Origin: Megachile rotundata
Lineage: Eukaryota; Arthropoda; Insecta; Hymenoptera; Megachilidae
Length of the DNA stretch: 64,000 bases
Direction of reading: 5' to 3'
Assembly: GCF_050947335.1 (NCBI RefSeq)
Contig: NW_027474134.1
Span: 1 to 64,000, forward strand
In this document: positions 1 through 13,069 of the stretch, piece after piece
Position numbering within the stretch: the stretch's first letter is position 1
Layout of the letters: the number at the start of each line of letters is the position of its first letter
Position numbers and translations under genes: made by a program
The notes under the pieces: model-generated
Seen by the model: the letters and a program-made list of their open reading frames with translations, nothing else
Database searches by the model: none
Told to the model about the DNA's origin: nothing

Positions 1-120
1 CTATCGATCATATAAGCATAATATGGCTAATAATATGAGTTAGATTGATAATAATAAGAGTAATGACTATAGCAACTGTCGTCATGTCGATCATATCTCC
101 ATAATATGGCTAATAATATG

Positions 121-1920
121 AGTTAGATTGATAATAATAAGAGCAATGAGTATAGTAATTGTCGGTCTATCGATCATATTAGCATAATATGGTTAATAAT
201 ATGAGTTAGATTGATTATAATAAGAGTAATGAGTATAGTAATTGTAGTTCTATCGATCATATAAGCATAATATGGCTAATAATATGAGTTAGATTGATAA
301 TAATAAGAGTAACGAGTATAGTAATTGTCGTTCTATCGATCATATAAGCATAATATGGCTAATAATATGAGTTAGATTGATAATAATAAGAGCAATGAGT
401 ATAGTAATTGTCGTTCTGTTGATCACATAAGCATAATATGGCTAATAATATGAGTTAGATTGATAATAATAAGAGTAGTGAGTATAGTAATTGTCGGTCC
501 ATCGATCATATAAGCATAATATGGCTAATAATATGAGTTAGATTGATAATGGTAAGAGCAATATGTATAGTAATTGTCGTTCTATCGATCATATTAGCAT
601 AATATGGTTAATAATATCAGTTAGATTGATTATAATAAGAGTAATGAGTGTAGTAATTGTAGTTCTATCGATCATATAAGCATAATATGGCTAATAATAT
701 GAGTTAGATTGATAATAATAAGAGTAATGAGTAAAGTAATTGTAGTTCCATCGATCATATCTGCATAATATGGCTAATAATATGAGTTACATTGATAATA
801 ATAAGAGTAATAAGCATAGTAATTGTCGTTCTATCGATCATTTAAGCATAATATGGCTAATAATATGAGTTAGATTGATAATGATAAATGTAATAAGTAT
901 AGTAATTGTCGTTCTGTCGATCATATAAGCATAATATGGTTCATAATATGAGTTTGATTGATAATAATAAGAGTAATTAGTGTAGTAATTGTAGTTCTAT
1001 CGATCATATTAGCATAATATGGTTAATAATATGAGTTAGATTGATTATAATAATAGTAATGAGTATAGTAATTGTAGTTCTATCGATCATATCTGCATAA
1101 TATGGTTAATAATATGAGTGCGATTCGTAATAATAATAGTAATAAGTATAGTAATCGTCGTTCTATCCATCACATAAGCATAATATGGCTAATAATATGA
1201 GTTAGATTGATAATAATAAGAGTAACGAGTATAGTAATTGTCGTTCTATCGATCATATAAGCATAATATGGCTAATAATATGAGTTAGATTGATAATAAT
1301 AAGAGCAATGAGTATAGTAATTGTCGTTCTGTCGATCACATTATCATAATATGGCTAATAATATGAGTTAGATTGATAATAATAAGAGTAGTAAGTATGG
1401 TAATTGTCGTTCTATCGATCATATTAGCATAATATGGTTAATAATATGAGTTAGATTGATTATAATAAGAGTAATGAGTATAGTAATTGTACTTCTATCG
1501 ATCATATCTGCATAATATGGTTAATAATATGAGATAGATTCATAATAATAATAGTAATAAGTATAGTAATTGTAGTTCTATCGATCACATAAGCATAATA
1601 TGGCTAATAATATGAGTTAGATTGATAATAATAAGAGCAATGAGTATAGTAATTGTCGTTCTGTTGATCACATAAGCATAATATGGCTAATAATATGAGT
1701 TAGATTGATAATAATAAGAGTAGTGAGTATAGTAATTGTCGTTCTATCGATCACATAAGCATAATATGGCTAACAATATGAGTTAGTTTGATAATAATAA
1801 GAATAATGTGTATAGTAATTGTCGGTCCATCGATCATATAAGCATAATATGGCTAATAATATGAGTTAGATTGATAATGGTAAGAGCAATATGTATAGTA
1901 ATTGTAGTTCTATCGATCAT
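121..1920 (+). repeat. Higher-order block A, copy 1
   Basis: An ordered series of monomer variants that recurs at 8504 onwards (offset 8383 bp, 101 monomers) and at 15808 onwards (offset 15687 bp, 189 monomers). Anchors are the GTCGGTC variant at 161 with 8544 and 15848, and GTAAGTATGG at 1391 with 9774, 10521, 11932 and 17078. The match follows variant order over many monomers rather than single monomers, so it reflects segmental duplication inside the array. Boundaries are approximate because neighbouring monomers are also similar. Confidence 0.8.
253..335 (+). repeat. Representative 83-bp satellite monomer
   Basis: A unit close to the left-arm consensus, chosen as a reference. The consensus counts 21 G+C in 83, with 15 G and 6 C on this strand. 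An ATCGAT palindrome (252-257) straddles the unit boundary. Internal near-repeats have 12-bp spacing: ATAATATG at monomer positions 15-22 and 27-34, and AGTAAT at 56-61 and 68-73. The consensus has no run of three or more A or T, despite 75% A+T, and about 16 TpA steps. Most variation between copies falls at monomer positions 7-14, 24, 46-64 and 76-83; positions 15-23 and 25-45 are nearly constant by eye. No CENP-B box-like element is recognised. Confidence 0.93.
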
Positions 1921-2519
1921 ATAAGCATAATATGGCTAATAATATGAGTTAGATTGATAATAATAAGAGTAACGAGTATAGTAATTGTCGTTCTATCGAT
2001 CATATAAGCATAATATGGCTAATAATATGAGTTAGATTGATAATAATAAGAGTAACGAGTATAGTAATTGCCGTTCTATCGATCATATAAGCATAATATG
2101 GCTAATAATATGAGTTAGATTGATAATAATAAGAGCAATGAGTATAGTAATTGTCGTTCTGTCGATCACATAAGCATAATTTGGCTAATAATATGAGTTA
2201 GATTGATAATAATAAGAGTAGTGAGTATAGTAATTGTCGTTCTATCGATCACATAAGCATAATATGGCTAATAATATGAGTTAGATTGATAATAATAAGA
2301 GTAATGAGTATAGTAATTGTAGTTCCATCGATCATATCTGCATAATATGGTTAATAATATGAGTGCGATTCGTAATAATAATAGTAATAAGCATAGTAAT
2401 TGTCGTTCTATCGATCATATAAGCATAATATGGCTAATAATATGAGTTAGATTGATAATAATAAGAGCAATGAGTATAGTAATTGTCGTTCTATCGATCA
2501 CATAAGCATAATATGGCTA

Positions 2520-3700
2520 ATAATATGAGTTAGATTGATAATAATAAGGGTAATAAGTATAGTAATTGTCGTTCTATCGATCATATAAGCATAATATGGC
2601 TAATAATATGAGTTAGATTGATAATAATAAGAGTAATGAGTATAGCAACTGTCGTCATGTCGATCATATCTCCATAATATGGCTAATAATATGAGTTAGA
2701 TTGATAATAATAAGAGCAATGAGTATAGTAATTGTCGGTCTATCGATCATATTAGCATAATATGGTTAATAATATGAGTTAGATTGATTATAATAAGAGT
2801 AATGAGTATAGTAATTGTAGTTCTATCGATCATATAAGCATAATGTGGCTAATAATATGAGTTAGATTGATAATAATAAGAGTAACGAGTATAGTAATTG
2901 TCGTTCTATCGATCATATAAGCATAATATGGCTAATAATATGAGTTAGATTGATAATAATAAGAGCAATGAGTATAGTAATTGTCGTTCTCTTGATCACA
3001 TAAGCATAATATGGCTAATAATATGAGTTAGATTGATAATAATAAGAGTAGTGAGTATAGTAATTGTCGGTCCATCGATCATATAAGCATAATATGGCTA
3101 ATAATATGAGTTAGATTGATAATGGTAAGAGCAATATGTATAGTAATTGTCGTTCTATCGATCATATAAGCATAATATGTCTAATAATATGAGTTAGATT
3201 GATAATAATAGGGGTAATAAGTATAGTAATTGTCGTTCTATCGATCGTATAAGCATAATATGGCTAATAATATGTGTTAGATTGATAATAATAAGAGTAA
3301 TAAGTATAGTAATTGTCGTTCTATCGATCACATAAGCATAATATGGCTAATAATATGAGTTAGATTGATAATAATAAGAGTAATAAGTGTAGTAATTGTC
3401 GTTCTATCGATCATATTATCATAATATGCTTAATAATATCAGTTAGATTGATTATAATAAGAGTAATGAGTGTAGTAATTGTAGTTCTATCGATCATATA
3501 AGCATAATATGGCTAATAATATGAGTTAGATTGATAATAATAAGAGTAATGAGTATAGTAATTGTAGTTCCATCGATCATATCTGCATAATATGGCTAAT
3601 AATATGAGTTAGATTGATAATAATAAGAGTAATAAGCATAGTAATTGTCGTTCTATCGATCATTTAAGCATAATATGGCTAATAATATGAGTTAGATTGA
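2520..3700 (+). repeat. Higher-order block B, copy 1 (repeated at 20.0-21.3 kb)
   Basis: The variant series starting with CATGTCGATC at 2656 recurs at 20169, an offset of 17513 bp (211 monomers). Both copies carry the rare TTCTCTTGATC monomer (about 2990 and 20502), then the GGTAAGAGCAATATG and AATAGGGGTAAT monomers in the same order. The copies differ at scattered single bases, for example AAGCATAATGTGG here against AAGCGTAATGTGG near 20350. Confidence 0.78.
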
Positions 3701-6700
3701 TAATGATAAAAGTAATAAGTATAGTAATTGTCGTTCTGTCGATCATATGAGCATAATATGGTTCATAATATGAGTTAGATTGATAATAATAAGAGTAATT
3801 AGTGTAGTAATTGTAGTTATATCGATCATATTAGCATAATATGGTTATTAATATGAGTTAGATTGATTATAATAATAGTAATGAGTATAGTAATTGTAGT
3901 TCCATCGATCATATCTGCATAATATGGTTAATAATATGAGTGCGATTCGTAATAATAATAGTAATAAGTATAGTAATCGTCGTTCTATCGATCACATAAG
4001 CATAATATGGCTAATAATTTGAGTTAGATTGATAATAATAAGAGTAACGAGTATAGTAATTGTCGTTCTATCGATCATACAAGCATAATATGGCTAATAA
4101 TATGAGTTAGATTGATAATGATAAGAGCAATGAGTATAGTAATTGTCGTTCTGTCGATCACATAAGCATAATTTGGCTAATAATATGAGTTAGATTGATA
4201 ATAATAAGAGTAGTGAGTATAGTAATTGTCGTTCTATCGATCACATAAGCATAATATGGCTAATAATATGAGTTAGATTGATAATAATAAGAGCTATGAG
4301 TATAGTAATTGTCGTTCTATCGATCACATGAGCATAATATGGCTAATAATATGAGTTAGATTGATAATAATAAGGGTAATAAGTATAGCAATTGTCGTTC
4401 TATCGATCATATAAGCATAATATGGCTAATAATATGAGTTAGATTGATAATAATAAGAGTAACGAGTATAGCAACTGTCGTCATGTCGATCATATCTCCA
4501 TAATATGGCTAATAATATGAGTTAGATTGATAATAATAAGAGCAATGAGTATAGTAATTGTCGGTCTATCGATCATATAAGCATAATATGGCTAATAATA
4601 TGAGTTAGATTGATAATAATAAGAGTAATGAGTATAGTACTTTTCGTTCTATCGATCACATACGCATAATATGGTTAATAATATGAGTTAGATTGATAAT
4701 ATTAAGAGTAATAAGTATAGTAATTGTCGTTCTATCGATCACATAAGCATAATATGGCTAATAATATGAGTTAGTTTGATAATAATAAGAATAATGAGTA
4801 TAGTAATTGTCGGTCCATCGATCATATAAGCATAATATGGCTAATAATATGAGTTAGATTGATAATGGTAAGAGCAATATGTATAGTAATTGTCGTTCTA
4901 TCGATCATATAAGCATAATATGTCTAATAATATGAGTTAGATTGATAATAATAGGGGTAATAAGTATAGTAATTGTCGTTCTATCGATCATATAAGCATA
5001 ATATGGCTAATAATATGTGTTAGATTGATAATAATAAGAGTAATAAGTATAGTAATTGTCGTTCTATCGATCACATAAGCATAATATGGCTAATAATATG
5101 AGTTAGATTGATAATAATAAAATTAATAAGTATAGTAATTGTCGTTCTGTCGATCATATAAGCATAATATGGTTCATAATATGAGTTAGATTGATAATAA
5201 TAAGAGTAATTAGTGTAGTAATTGTAGTTATATCGATCATATTAGCATAATATGGTTATTAATATGAGTTAGATTGATTATAATAATAGTAATGAGTATA
5301 GTAATTGTAGTTCCATCGATCATATCTGCATAATATGGTTAATAATATGAGTGCGATTCGTAATAATAATAGTAATAAGTATAGTAATCGTCGTTCTATC
5401 GATCACATAAGCATAATATGGCTAATAATATGAGTTATATTGATAATAATAAGAGTAACGAGTATAGTAATTGTCGTTCTATCGATCATACAAGCATAAT
5501 ATGGCTAATAATATGAGTTAGATTGATAATGATAAGAGCAATGAGTATAGTAATTGTCGTTCTGTCGATCACATAAGCATAATTTGGCTAATAATATGAG
5601 TTAGATTGATAATAATAAGAGTAGTGAGTATAGTAATTGTCGTTCTATCGATCACATAAGCATAATATGGCTAATAATATGAGTTAGATTGATAATAATA
5701 AGAGCTATGAGTATAGTAATTGTCGTTCTATCGATCACATGAGCATAATATGGCTAATAATATGAGTTAGATTGATAATAATAAGGGTAATAAGTATAGC
5801 AATTGTCGTTCTATCGATCATATAAGCATAATATGGCTAATAATATGAGTTAGATTGATAATAATAAGAGTAACGAGTATAGCAACTGTCGTCATGTCGA
5901 TCATATCTCCATAATATGGCTAATAATATGAGTTAGATTGATAATAATAAGAGCAATGAGTATAGTAATTGTCGGTCTATCGATCATATAAGCATAATAT
6001 GGCTAATAATATGAGTTAGATTGATAATAATAAGAGTAATGAGTATAGTACTTTTCGTTCTATCGATCACATACGCATAATATGGTTAATAATATGAGTT
6101 AGATTGATAATATTAAGAGTAATAAGTATAGTAATTGTCGTTCTATCGATCACATAAGCATAATATGGCTAATAATATGAGTTAGTTTGATAATAATAAG
6201 AATAATGAGTATAGTAATTGTCGGTCCATCGATCATATAAGCATAATATGGCTAATAATATGAGTTAGATTGATAATGGTAAGAGCAATATGTATAGTAA
6301 TTGTCGTTCTATCGATCATATAAGCATAATATGTCTAATAATATGAGTTAGATTGATAATAATAGGGGTAATAAGTATAGTAATTGTCGTTCTATCGATC
6401 ATATAAGCATAATATGGCTAATAATATGTGTTAGATTGATAATAATAAGAGTAATAAGTATAGTAATTGTCGTTCTATCGATCACATAAGCATAATATGG
6501 CTAATAATATGAGTTAGATTGATAATAATAAAATTAATAAGTATAGTAATTGTCGTTCTGTCGATCATATAAGCATAATATGGTTCATAATATGAGTTAG
6601 ATTGATAATAATAAGAGTAATTAGTGTAGTAATTGTAGTTATATCGATCATATTAGCATAATATGGTTATTAATATGAGTTAGATTGATTATAATAATAG

Positions 6701-7410
6701 TAATGAGTATAGTAATTGTAGTTCCATCGATCATATCTGCATAATATGGTTAATAATATGAGTGCGATTCGTAATAATAATAGTAATAAGTATAGTAATC
6801 GTCGTTCTATCGATCACATAAGCATAATATGGCTAATAATATGAGTTATATTGATAATAATAAGAGTAACGAGTATAGTAATTGTCGTTCTATCGATCAT
6901 ACAAGCATAATATGGCTAATAATATGAGTTAGATTGATAATGATAAGAGCAATGAGTATAGTAATTGTAGTTCCATCGATCATATCTGCATAATATGGTT
7001 AATAATATGAGTGCGATTCGTAATAATAATAGTAATAAGCATAGTAATTGTCGTTCTATCGATCATATAAGCATAATATGGCTAATAATATGAGTTAGAT
7101 TGATAATAATAAGAGCTATGAGTATAGTAATTGTCGTTCTATCGATCACATGAGCATAATATGGCTAATAATATGAGTTAGATTGATAATAATAAGGGTA
7201 ATAAGTATAGTAATTGTCGTTCTATCGATCATATAAGCATAATATGGCTAATAATATGAGTTAGATTGATAATAATAAGAGTAACGAGTATAGCAACTGT
7301 CGTCATGTCGATCATATCTCCATAATATGGCTAATAATATGAGTTAGATTGATAATAATAAGAGCAATGAGTATAGTAATTGTCGGTCTATCGATCATAT
7401 AAGCATAATG
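3700..7410 (+). repeat. 17-monomer higher-order repeat (1411 bp), about 2.6 tandem copies
   Basis: CATGTCGATC anchors at 4482, 5893 and 7304 are each 1411 bp apart, exactly 17 x 83. Rare variants repeat with the same offset, including AGTACTTTTCG (about 4637 and 6048) and the AAATTAATAAG monomer (5120 and 6531). Copies 1 and 2 are nearly identical by eye. Copy 3 is the same until about 6965, where roughly two monomers are replaced by another variant series with no change in total length. It then rejoins and departs from the pattern after about 7410. Confidence 0.88.
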
Positions 7411-8290
7411 TGGCTAATAATATTAGTTAGATTAATAATAATAAGAGCAATGAGTGTAGTAATTGTCGTTCTATCGATCATATAAGCATAATATGGCCAA
7501 TATTATGAGTTAGATTGATAATAATAAGAGTAATAAGTATAGTAATTTTCGTTCTGTCGATCATATAAGCAAAATATGGCTAATAATATGAGTTAGATTG
7601 ATAATAATAAGAGCAATGAGTATAGTAATTGCCGGTCTATCGACCATATAAGCATAATGTGGCTAATAATATGAGTTAGATTAATAATAATAAGAGCAAT
7701 GAGTGTAGTAATTGTCGTTCTATCGATCATATCTGCGTAATATGGTTAATAATATGAGTTAGATTGATTATAATAAGAGTAATAAGTATAGTAATTGTCG
7801 TTCTATCGATCATAACTGCATAATATGGTTAATAATATAAGTTTGATTGATAATAGTGAGTGTAATAAGTATAGTAATTGTCGTTCTATCGATCACATAA
7901 GCATAATATGGCTAATAATATGAGTTAGACTGATAATAATAAGAGCAATGAGTATAGTAATTGTCGTTCTATCGATCATATAAGCATAATATGGCTAATA
8001 ATATGAGTTGGATTGATAATAATAAGAGCAATGAGTATAGTAATTGTCGTTCTATCGATCATATAAGCATAATATGGCCAATATTATGAATTAGATTGAT
8101 AATAATAAGAGTAATAAGTATAGTAATTTTCGTTCTGTCGATCATATAAGCATAATATGGCTAATAATTTGTGTTAGATTGATAATAATAAGAGTAATAA
8201 GTATAGTAATTGTCGTTCTATCGATCACATAAGCATAATATGGCTAATAATATGAGTTAGATTGATAATACTAAGAGTAATGAGTATAGT
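6510..8290 (+). repeat. Higher-order block C, copy 1 (repeated at 13.07-14.93 kb)
   Basis: The series from the AAATTAATAAG monomer through CATGTCGATC at 7304 recurs with an offset of 6557 bp (79 monomers), the second anchor being at 13861. It includes unusual monomers such as AAGCAAAATATGG and GATAATAGTGAGTGTAA (about 7850). The later copy has one extra monomer near 14465-14550, after which the offset becomes 6640 bp. This is a direct record of single-monomer gain or loss. Confidence 0.82.
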
Positions 8291-8503
8291 AATTGTCGTT
8301 CTATCGATCACATAAGCATAATGTGACTAATAATATGAGTTAGATTCATAATAATAATAGTAATAAGTATAGTAATTGTAGTTCCATCGATCATTTAAGC
8401 ATAATATGGCTAATAATAGGAGTTAGATTGATAATAATAAGAGTAATGAGTATAGTAATTGTCGTCCTATCGATCATATAAGCATAATATGGCTAATAAT
8501 ATG

Positions 8504-9790
8504 AGTTAGATTGATAATAATAAGAGCAATGAGTATAGTAATTGTCGGTCTATCGATCATATTAGCATAATATGGTTAATAATATGAGTTAGATTGATTA
8601 TAATAAGAGTAATGAGTATAGTAATTGTAGTTCTATCGATCATATAAGCATAATATGGCTAATAATATGAGTTAGATTGATAATAATAAGAGTAACGAGT
8701 ATAGTAATTGTCGTTCTATCGATCATATAAGCATAATATGGCTAATAATATGAGTTAGATTGATAATAATAAGAGCAATGAGTATAGTAATTGTCGTTCT
8801 GTTGATCACATAAGCATAATATGGCTAATAATATGAGTTAGATTGATAATAATAAGAGTAGTGAGTATAGTAATTGTCGGTCCATCGATCATATAAGCAT
8901 AATATGGCTAATAATATGAGTTAGATTGATAATGGTAAGAGCAATATGTATAGTAATTGTCGCTCTATCGATCATATTAGCATAATATGGTTAATAATAT
9001 CAGTTAGATTGATTATAATAAGAGTAATGAGTGTAGTAATTGTAGTTCTATCGATCATATAAGCATAATATGGCTAATAATATGAGTTAGATTGATAATA
9101 ATAAGAGTAATGAGTAAAGTAATTGTAGTTCCATCGATCATATCTGCATAATATGGCTAATAATATGAGTTACATTGATAATAATAAGAGTAATAAGCAT
9201 AGTAATTGTCGTTCTATCGATCATTTAAGCATAATATGGCTAATAATATGAGTTAGATTGATAATGATAAATGTAATAAGTATAGTAATTGTCGTTCTGT
9301 CGATCATATAAGCATAATATGGTTCATAATATGAGTTTGATTGATAATAATAAGAGTAATTAGTGTAGTAATTGTAGTTCTATCGATCATATTAGCATAA
9401 TATGGTTAATAATATGAGTTAGATTGATTATAATAATAGTAATGAGTATAGTAATTGTAGTTCTATCGATCATATCTGCATAATATGGTTAATAATATGA
9501 GTGCGATTCGTAATAATAATAGTAATAAGTATAGTAATCGTCGTTCTATCCATCACATAAGCATAATATGGCTAATAATATGAGTTAGATTGATAATAAT
9601 AAGAGTAACGAGTATAGTAATTGTCGTTCTATCGATCATATAAGCATAATATGGCTAATAATATGAGTTAGATTGATAATAATAAGAGCAATGAGTATAG
9701 TAATTGTCGTTCTGTCGATCACATTGGCATAATATGGCTAATAATATGAGTTAGATTGATAATAATAAGAGTAGTAAGTATGGTAATTGT
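8504..9790 (+). repeat. Higher-order block A, copy 2
   Basis: The second occurrence of the series at 121-1390, with an offset of 8383 bp. It includes the GTTGATCAC, GTAGTGAG, GGTAAGAGC and ATCAGTTAG monomers in the same order. The third occurrence is at 15808 onwards, 7304 bp (88 monomers) later. The downstream half of this copy is interrupted by the 9-monomer tandem duplication that follows, so the equivalent of 1400-1920 continues from about 10540. Confidence 0.8.
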
Positions 9791-10537
9791 CGTTCTATCG
9801 ATCATATAAGCATAATATGGCTAATAATATGAGTTAGATTGATAATAATAAGAGTAATGAGTAAAGTAATTGTAGTTCCATCGATCATATCTGCATAATA
9901 TGGCTAATAATATGAGTTACATTGATAATAATAAGAGTAATAAGCATAGTAATTGTCGTTCTATCGATCATTTAAGCATAATATGGCTAATAATATGAGT
10001 TAGATTGATAATGATAAATGTAATAAGTATAGTAATTGTCGTTCTGTCGATCATATAAGCATAATATGGTTCATAATATGAGTTTGATTGATAATAATAA
10101 GAGTAATTAGTGTAGTAATTGTAGTTCTATCGATCATATTAGCATAATATGGTTAATAATATGAGTTAGATTGATTATAATAATAGTAATGAGTATAGTA
10201 ATTGTAGTTCTATCGATCATATCTGCATAATATGGTTAATAATATGAGTGCGATTCGTAATAATAATAGTAATAAGTATAGTAATCGTCGTTCTATCCAT
10301 CACATAAGCATAATATGGCTAATAATATGAGTTAGATTGATAATAATAAGAGTAACGAGTATAGTAATTGTCGTTCTATCGATCATATAAGCATAATATG
10401 GCTAATAATATGAGTTAGATTGATAATAATAAGAGCAATGAGTATAGTAATTGTCGTTCTGTCGATCACATTAGCATAATATGGCTAATAATATGAGTTA
10501 GATTGATAATAATAAGAGTAGTAAGTATGGTAATTGT
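9046..10537 (+). repeat. 9-monomer tandem duplication (2 x 747 bp)
   Basis: The rare GAGTAAAG variant occurs at 9112 and 9859, and GTAAGTATGG at 9774 and 10521; both pairs are 747 bp apart (9 x 83). The two halves run through the same order of variants, including the GTTACATTG, CATTTAAGC, GATAAATGTAA and GTGCGATTCG monomers. The related segments at 121-1390 and 15.8-17.1 kb lack the extra copy, so the duplication arose inside an existing higher-order block. Confidence 0.85.
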
Positions 10538-13051
10538 CGTTCTATCGATCATATTAGCATAATATGGTTAATAATATGAGTTAGATTGATTACAATAAGA
10601 GTAATGAGTATAGTAATTGTACTTCTATCGATCATATCTGCATAATATGGTTAATAATATGAGTTAGATTCATAATAATAATAGTAATAAGTATAGTAAT
10701 TGTAGTTCTATCGATCACATAAGCATAATATGGCTAATAATATGAGTTAGATTGATAATAATAAGAGCAATGAGTATAGTAATTGTCGTTCTGTTGATCA
10801 CATAAGCATAATATGGCTAATAATATGAGTTAGATTGATAATAATAAGAGTAGTGAGTATAGTAATTGTCGTTGTATCGATCACATAAGCATAATATGGC
10901 TAACAATATGAGTTAGTTTGATAATAATAAGAATAATGTGTATAGTAATTGTCGGTCCATCGATCATATAAGCATAATATGGCTAATAATATGAGTTAGA
11001 TTGATAATGGTAAGAGCAATATGTATAGTAATTGTCGTTCTATCGATCATATAAGCATAATATGGCTAATAATATGAGTTAGATTGATAATAATAAGAGT
11101 AACGAGTATAGTAATTGTCGTTCTATCGATCATATAAGCATAATATGGCTAATAATATCAGTTAGATTGATTATAATAAGAGTAATGAGTGTAGTAATTG
11201 TAGTTCTATCGATCATATAAGCATAATATGGCTAATAATATGAGTTAGATTGATAATGATAAGAGTAATGAGTATAGTAATTGTAGTTCCATCGATCATA
11301 TCTGCATAATATGGCTAATAATATGAGTTAGATTGATAATAATAAGAGTAATAAGCATAGTAATTGTCGTTCTATCGATCATTTAAGCATAATATGGCTA
11401 ATAATATGAGTTAGATTGATAATGATAAAAGTAATAAGTATAGTAATTGTCGTTCTGTCGATCATATAAGCATAATATGGATCATAATATGAGTTAGATT
11501 GATAATAGTAAGAGTAATTAGTGTAGTAATTGTAGTTATATCGATCATATTAGCATAATATGGTTATTAATATGAGTTAGATTGATTATAATAATAGTAA
11601 TGAGTATAGTAATTGTAGTTCCATCGATCATATCTGCATAATATGGTTAATAATATCAGTGCGATTCGTAATAATAATAGTAATAAGTATAGTAATCGTC
11701 GTTCTATCGATCATATAAGCATAATATGGCTAATAATATGAGTTAGATTGATAATAATAGGGGTAATAAGTATAGTAATTGTCGTTCTATCGATCATATA
11801 AGCATAATATGGCTAATAATATGAGTTAGATTGATAATAATAAGAGCAATGAGTATAGTAATTGTCGTTCTGTCGATCACATTAGCATAATATGGCTAAT
11901 AATATGAGTTAGATTGATAATAATAAGAGTAGTAAGTATGGTAATTGTCGTTCTATCGATCATATTAGCATAATATGGTTAATAATATGAGTTAGATTGA
12001 TTATAATAAGAGTAATGAGTATAGTAATTGTACTTCTATCGATCATATCTGCATAATATGGTTAATAATATGAGTTAGATTCATAATAATAATAGTAATA
12101 AGTATAGTAATTGTAGTTCTATCGATCACATAAGCATAATATGGCTAATAATATGAGTTAGATTGATAATAATAAGAGCAATGAGTATAGTAATTGTCGT
12201 TCTGTTGATCACATAAGCATAATATGGCTAATAATATGAGTTAGATTGATAATAATAAGAGTAGTGAGTATAGTAATTGTCGTTGTATCGATCACATAAG
12301 CATAATATGGCTAACAATATGAGTTAGTTTGATAATAATAAGAATAATGTGTATAGTAATTGTCGGTCCATCGATCATATAAGCATAATATGGCTAATAA
12401 TATGAGTTAGATTGATAATGGTAAGAGCAATATGTATAGTAATTGTCGTTCTATCGATCATATAAGCATAATATGGCTAATAATATGAGTTAGATTGATA
12501 ATAATAAGAGTAACGAGTATAGTAATTGTCGTTCTATCGATCATATAAGCATAATATGGCTAATAATATCAGTTAGATTGATTATAATAAGAGTAATGAG
12601 TGTAGTAATTGTAGTTCTATCGATCATATAAGCATAATATGGCTAATAATATGAGTTAGATTGATAATGATAAGAGTAATGAGTATAGTAATTGTAGTTC
12701 CATCGATCATATCTGCATAATATGGCTAATAATATGAGTTAGATTGATAATAATAAGAGTAATAAGCATAGTAATTGTCGTTCTATCGATCATTTAAGCA
12801 TAATATGGCTAATAATATGAGTTAGATTGATAATGATAAAAGTAATAAGTATAGTAATTGTCGTTCTGTCGATCATATAAGCATAATATGGATCATAATA
12901 TGAGTTAGATTGATAATAGTAAGAGTAATTAGTGTAGTAATTGTAGTTATATCGATCATATTAGCATAATATGGTTATTAATATGAGTTAGATTGATTAT
13001 AATAATAGTAATGAGTATAGTAATTGTAGTTCCATCGATCATATCTGCATA
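10390..13051 (+). repeat. 17-monomer duplication (1411-bp offset), second locus
   Basis: About 1250 bp at 10390-11640 recurs at 11801-13051. The GTAAGTATGG anchors are at 10521 and 11932. The GTTGTATCG monomer followed by CTAACAATATG is near 10870 and 12281. All these pairs are 1411 bp apart. The period equals that of the locus at 3.7-7.4 kb, but the variant content differs, so the same 17-monomer register has been used twice with different monomers. Confidence 0.85.
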
Positions 13052-13069
13052 ATATGGCTAATAATATGA

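Noticed and set aside
253..335. TATA-like and -10-like motifs in every monomer
   Set aside because: In a 75% A+T tandem repeat such motifs occur by composition in every unit. No gene, start site or terminator stands next to any of them.
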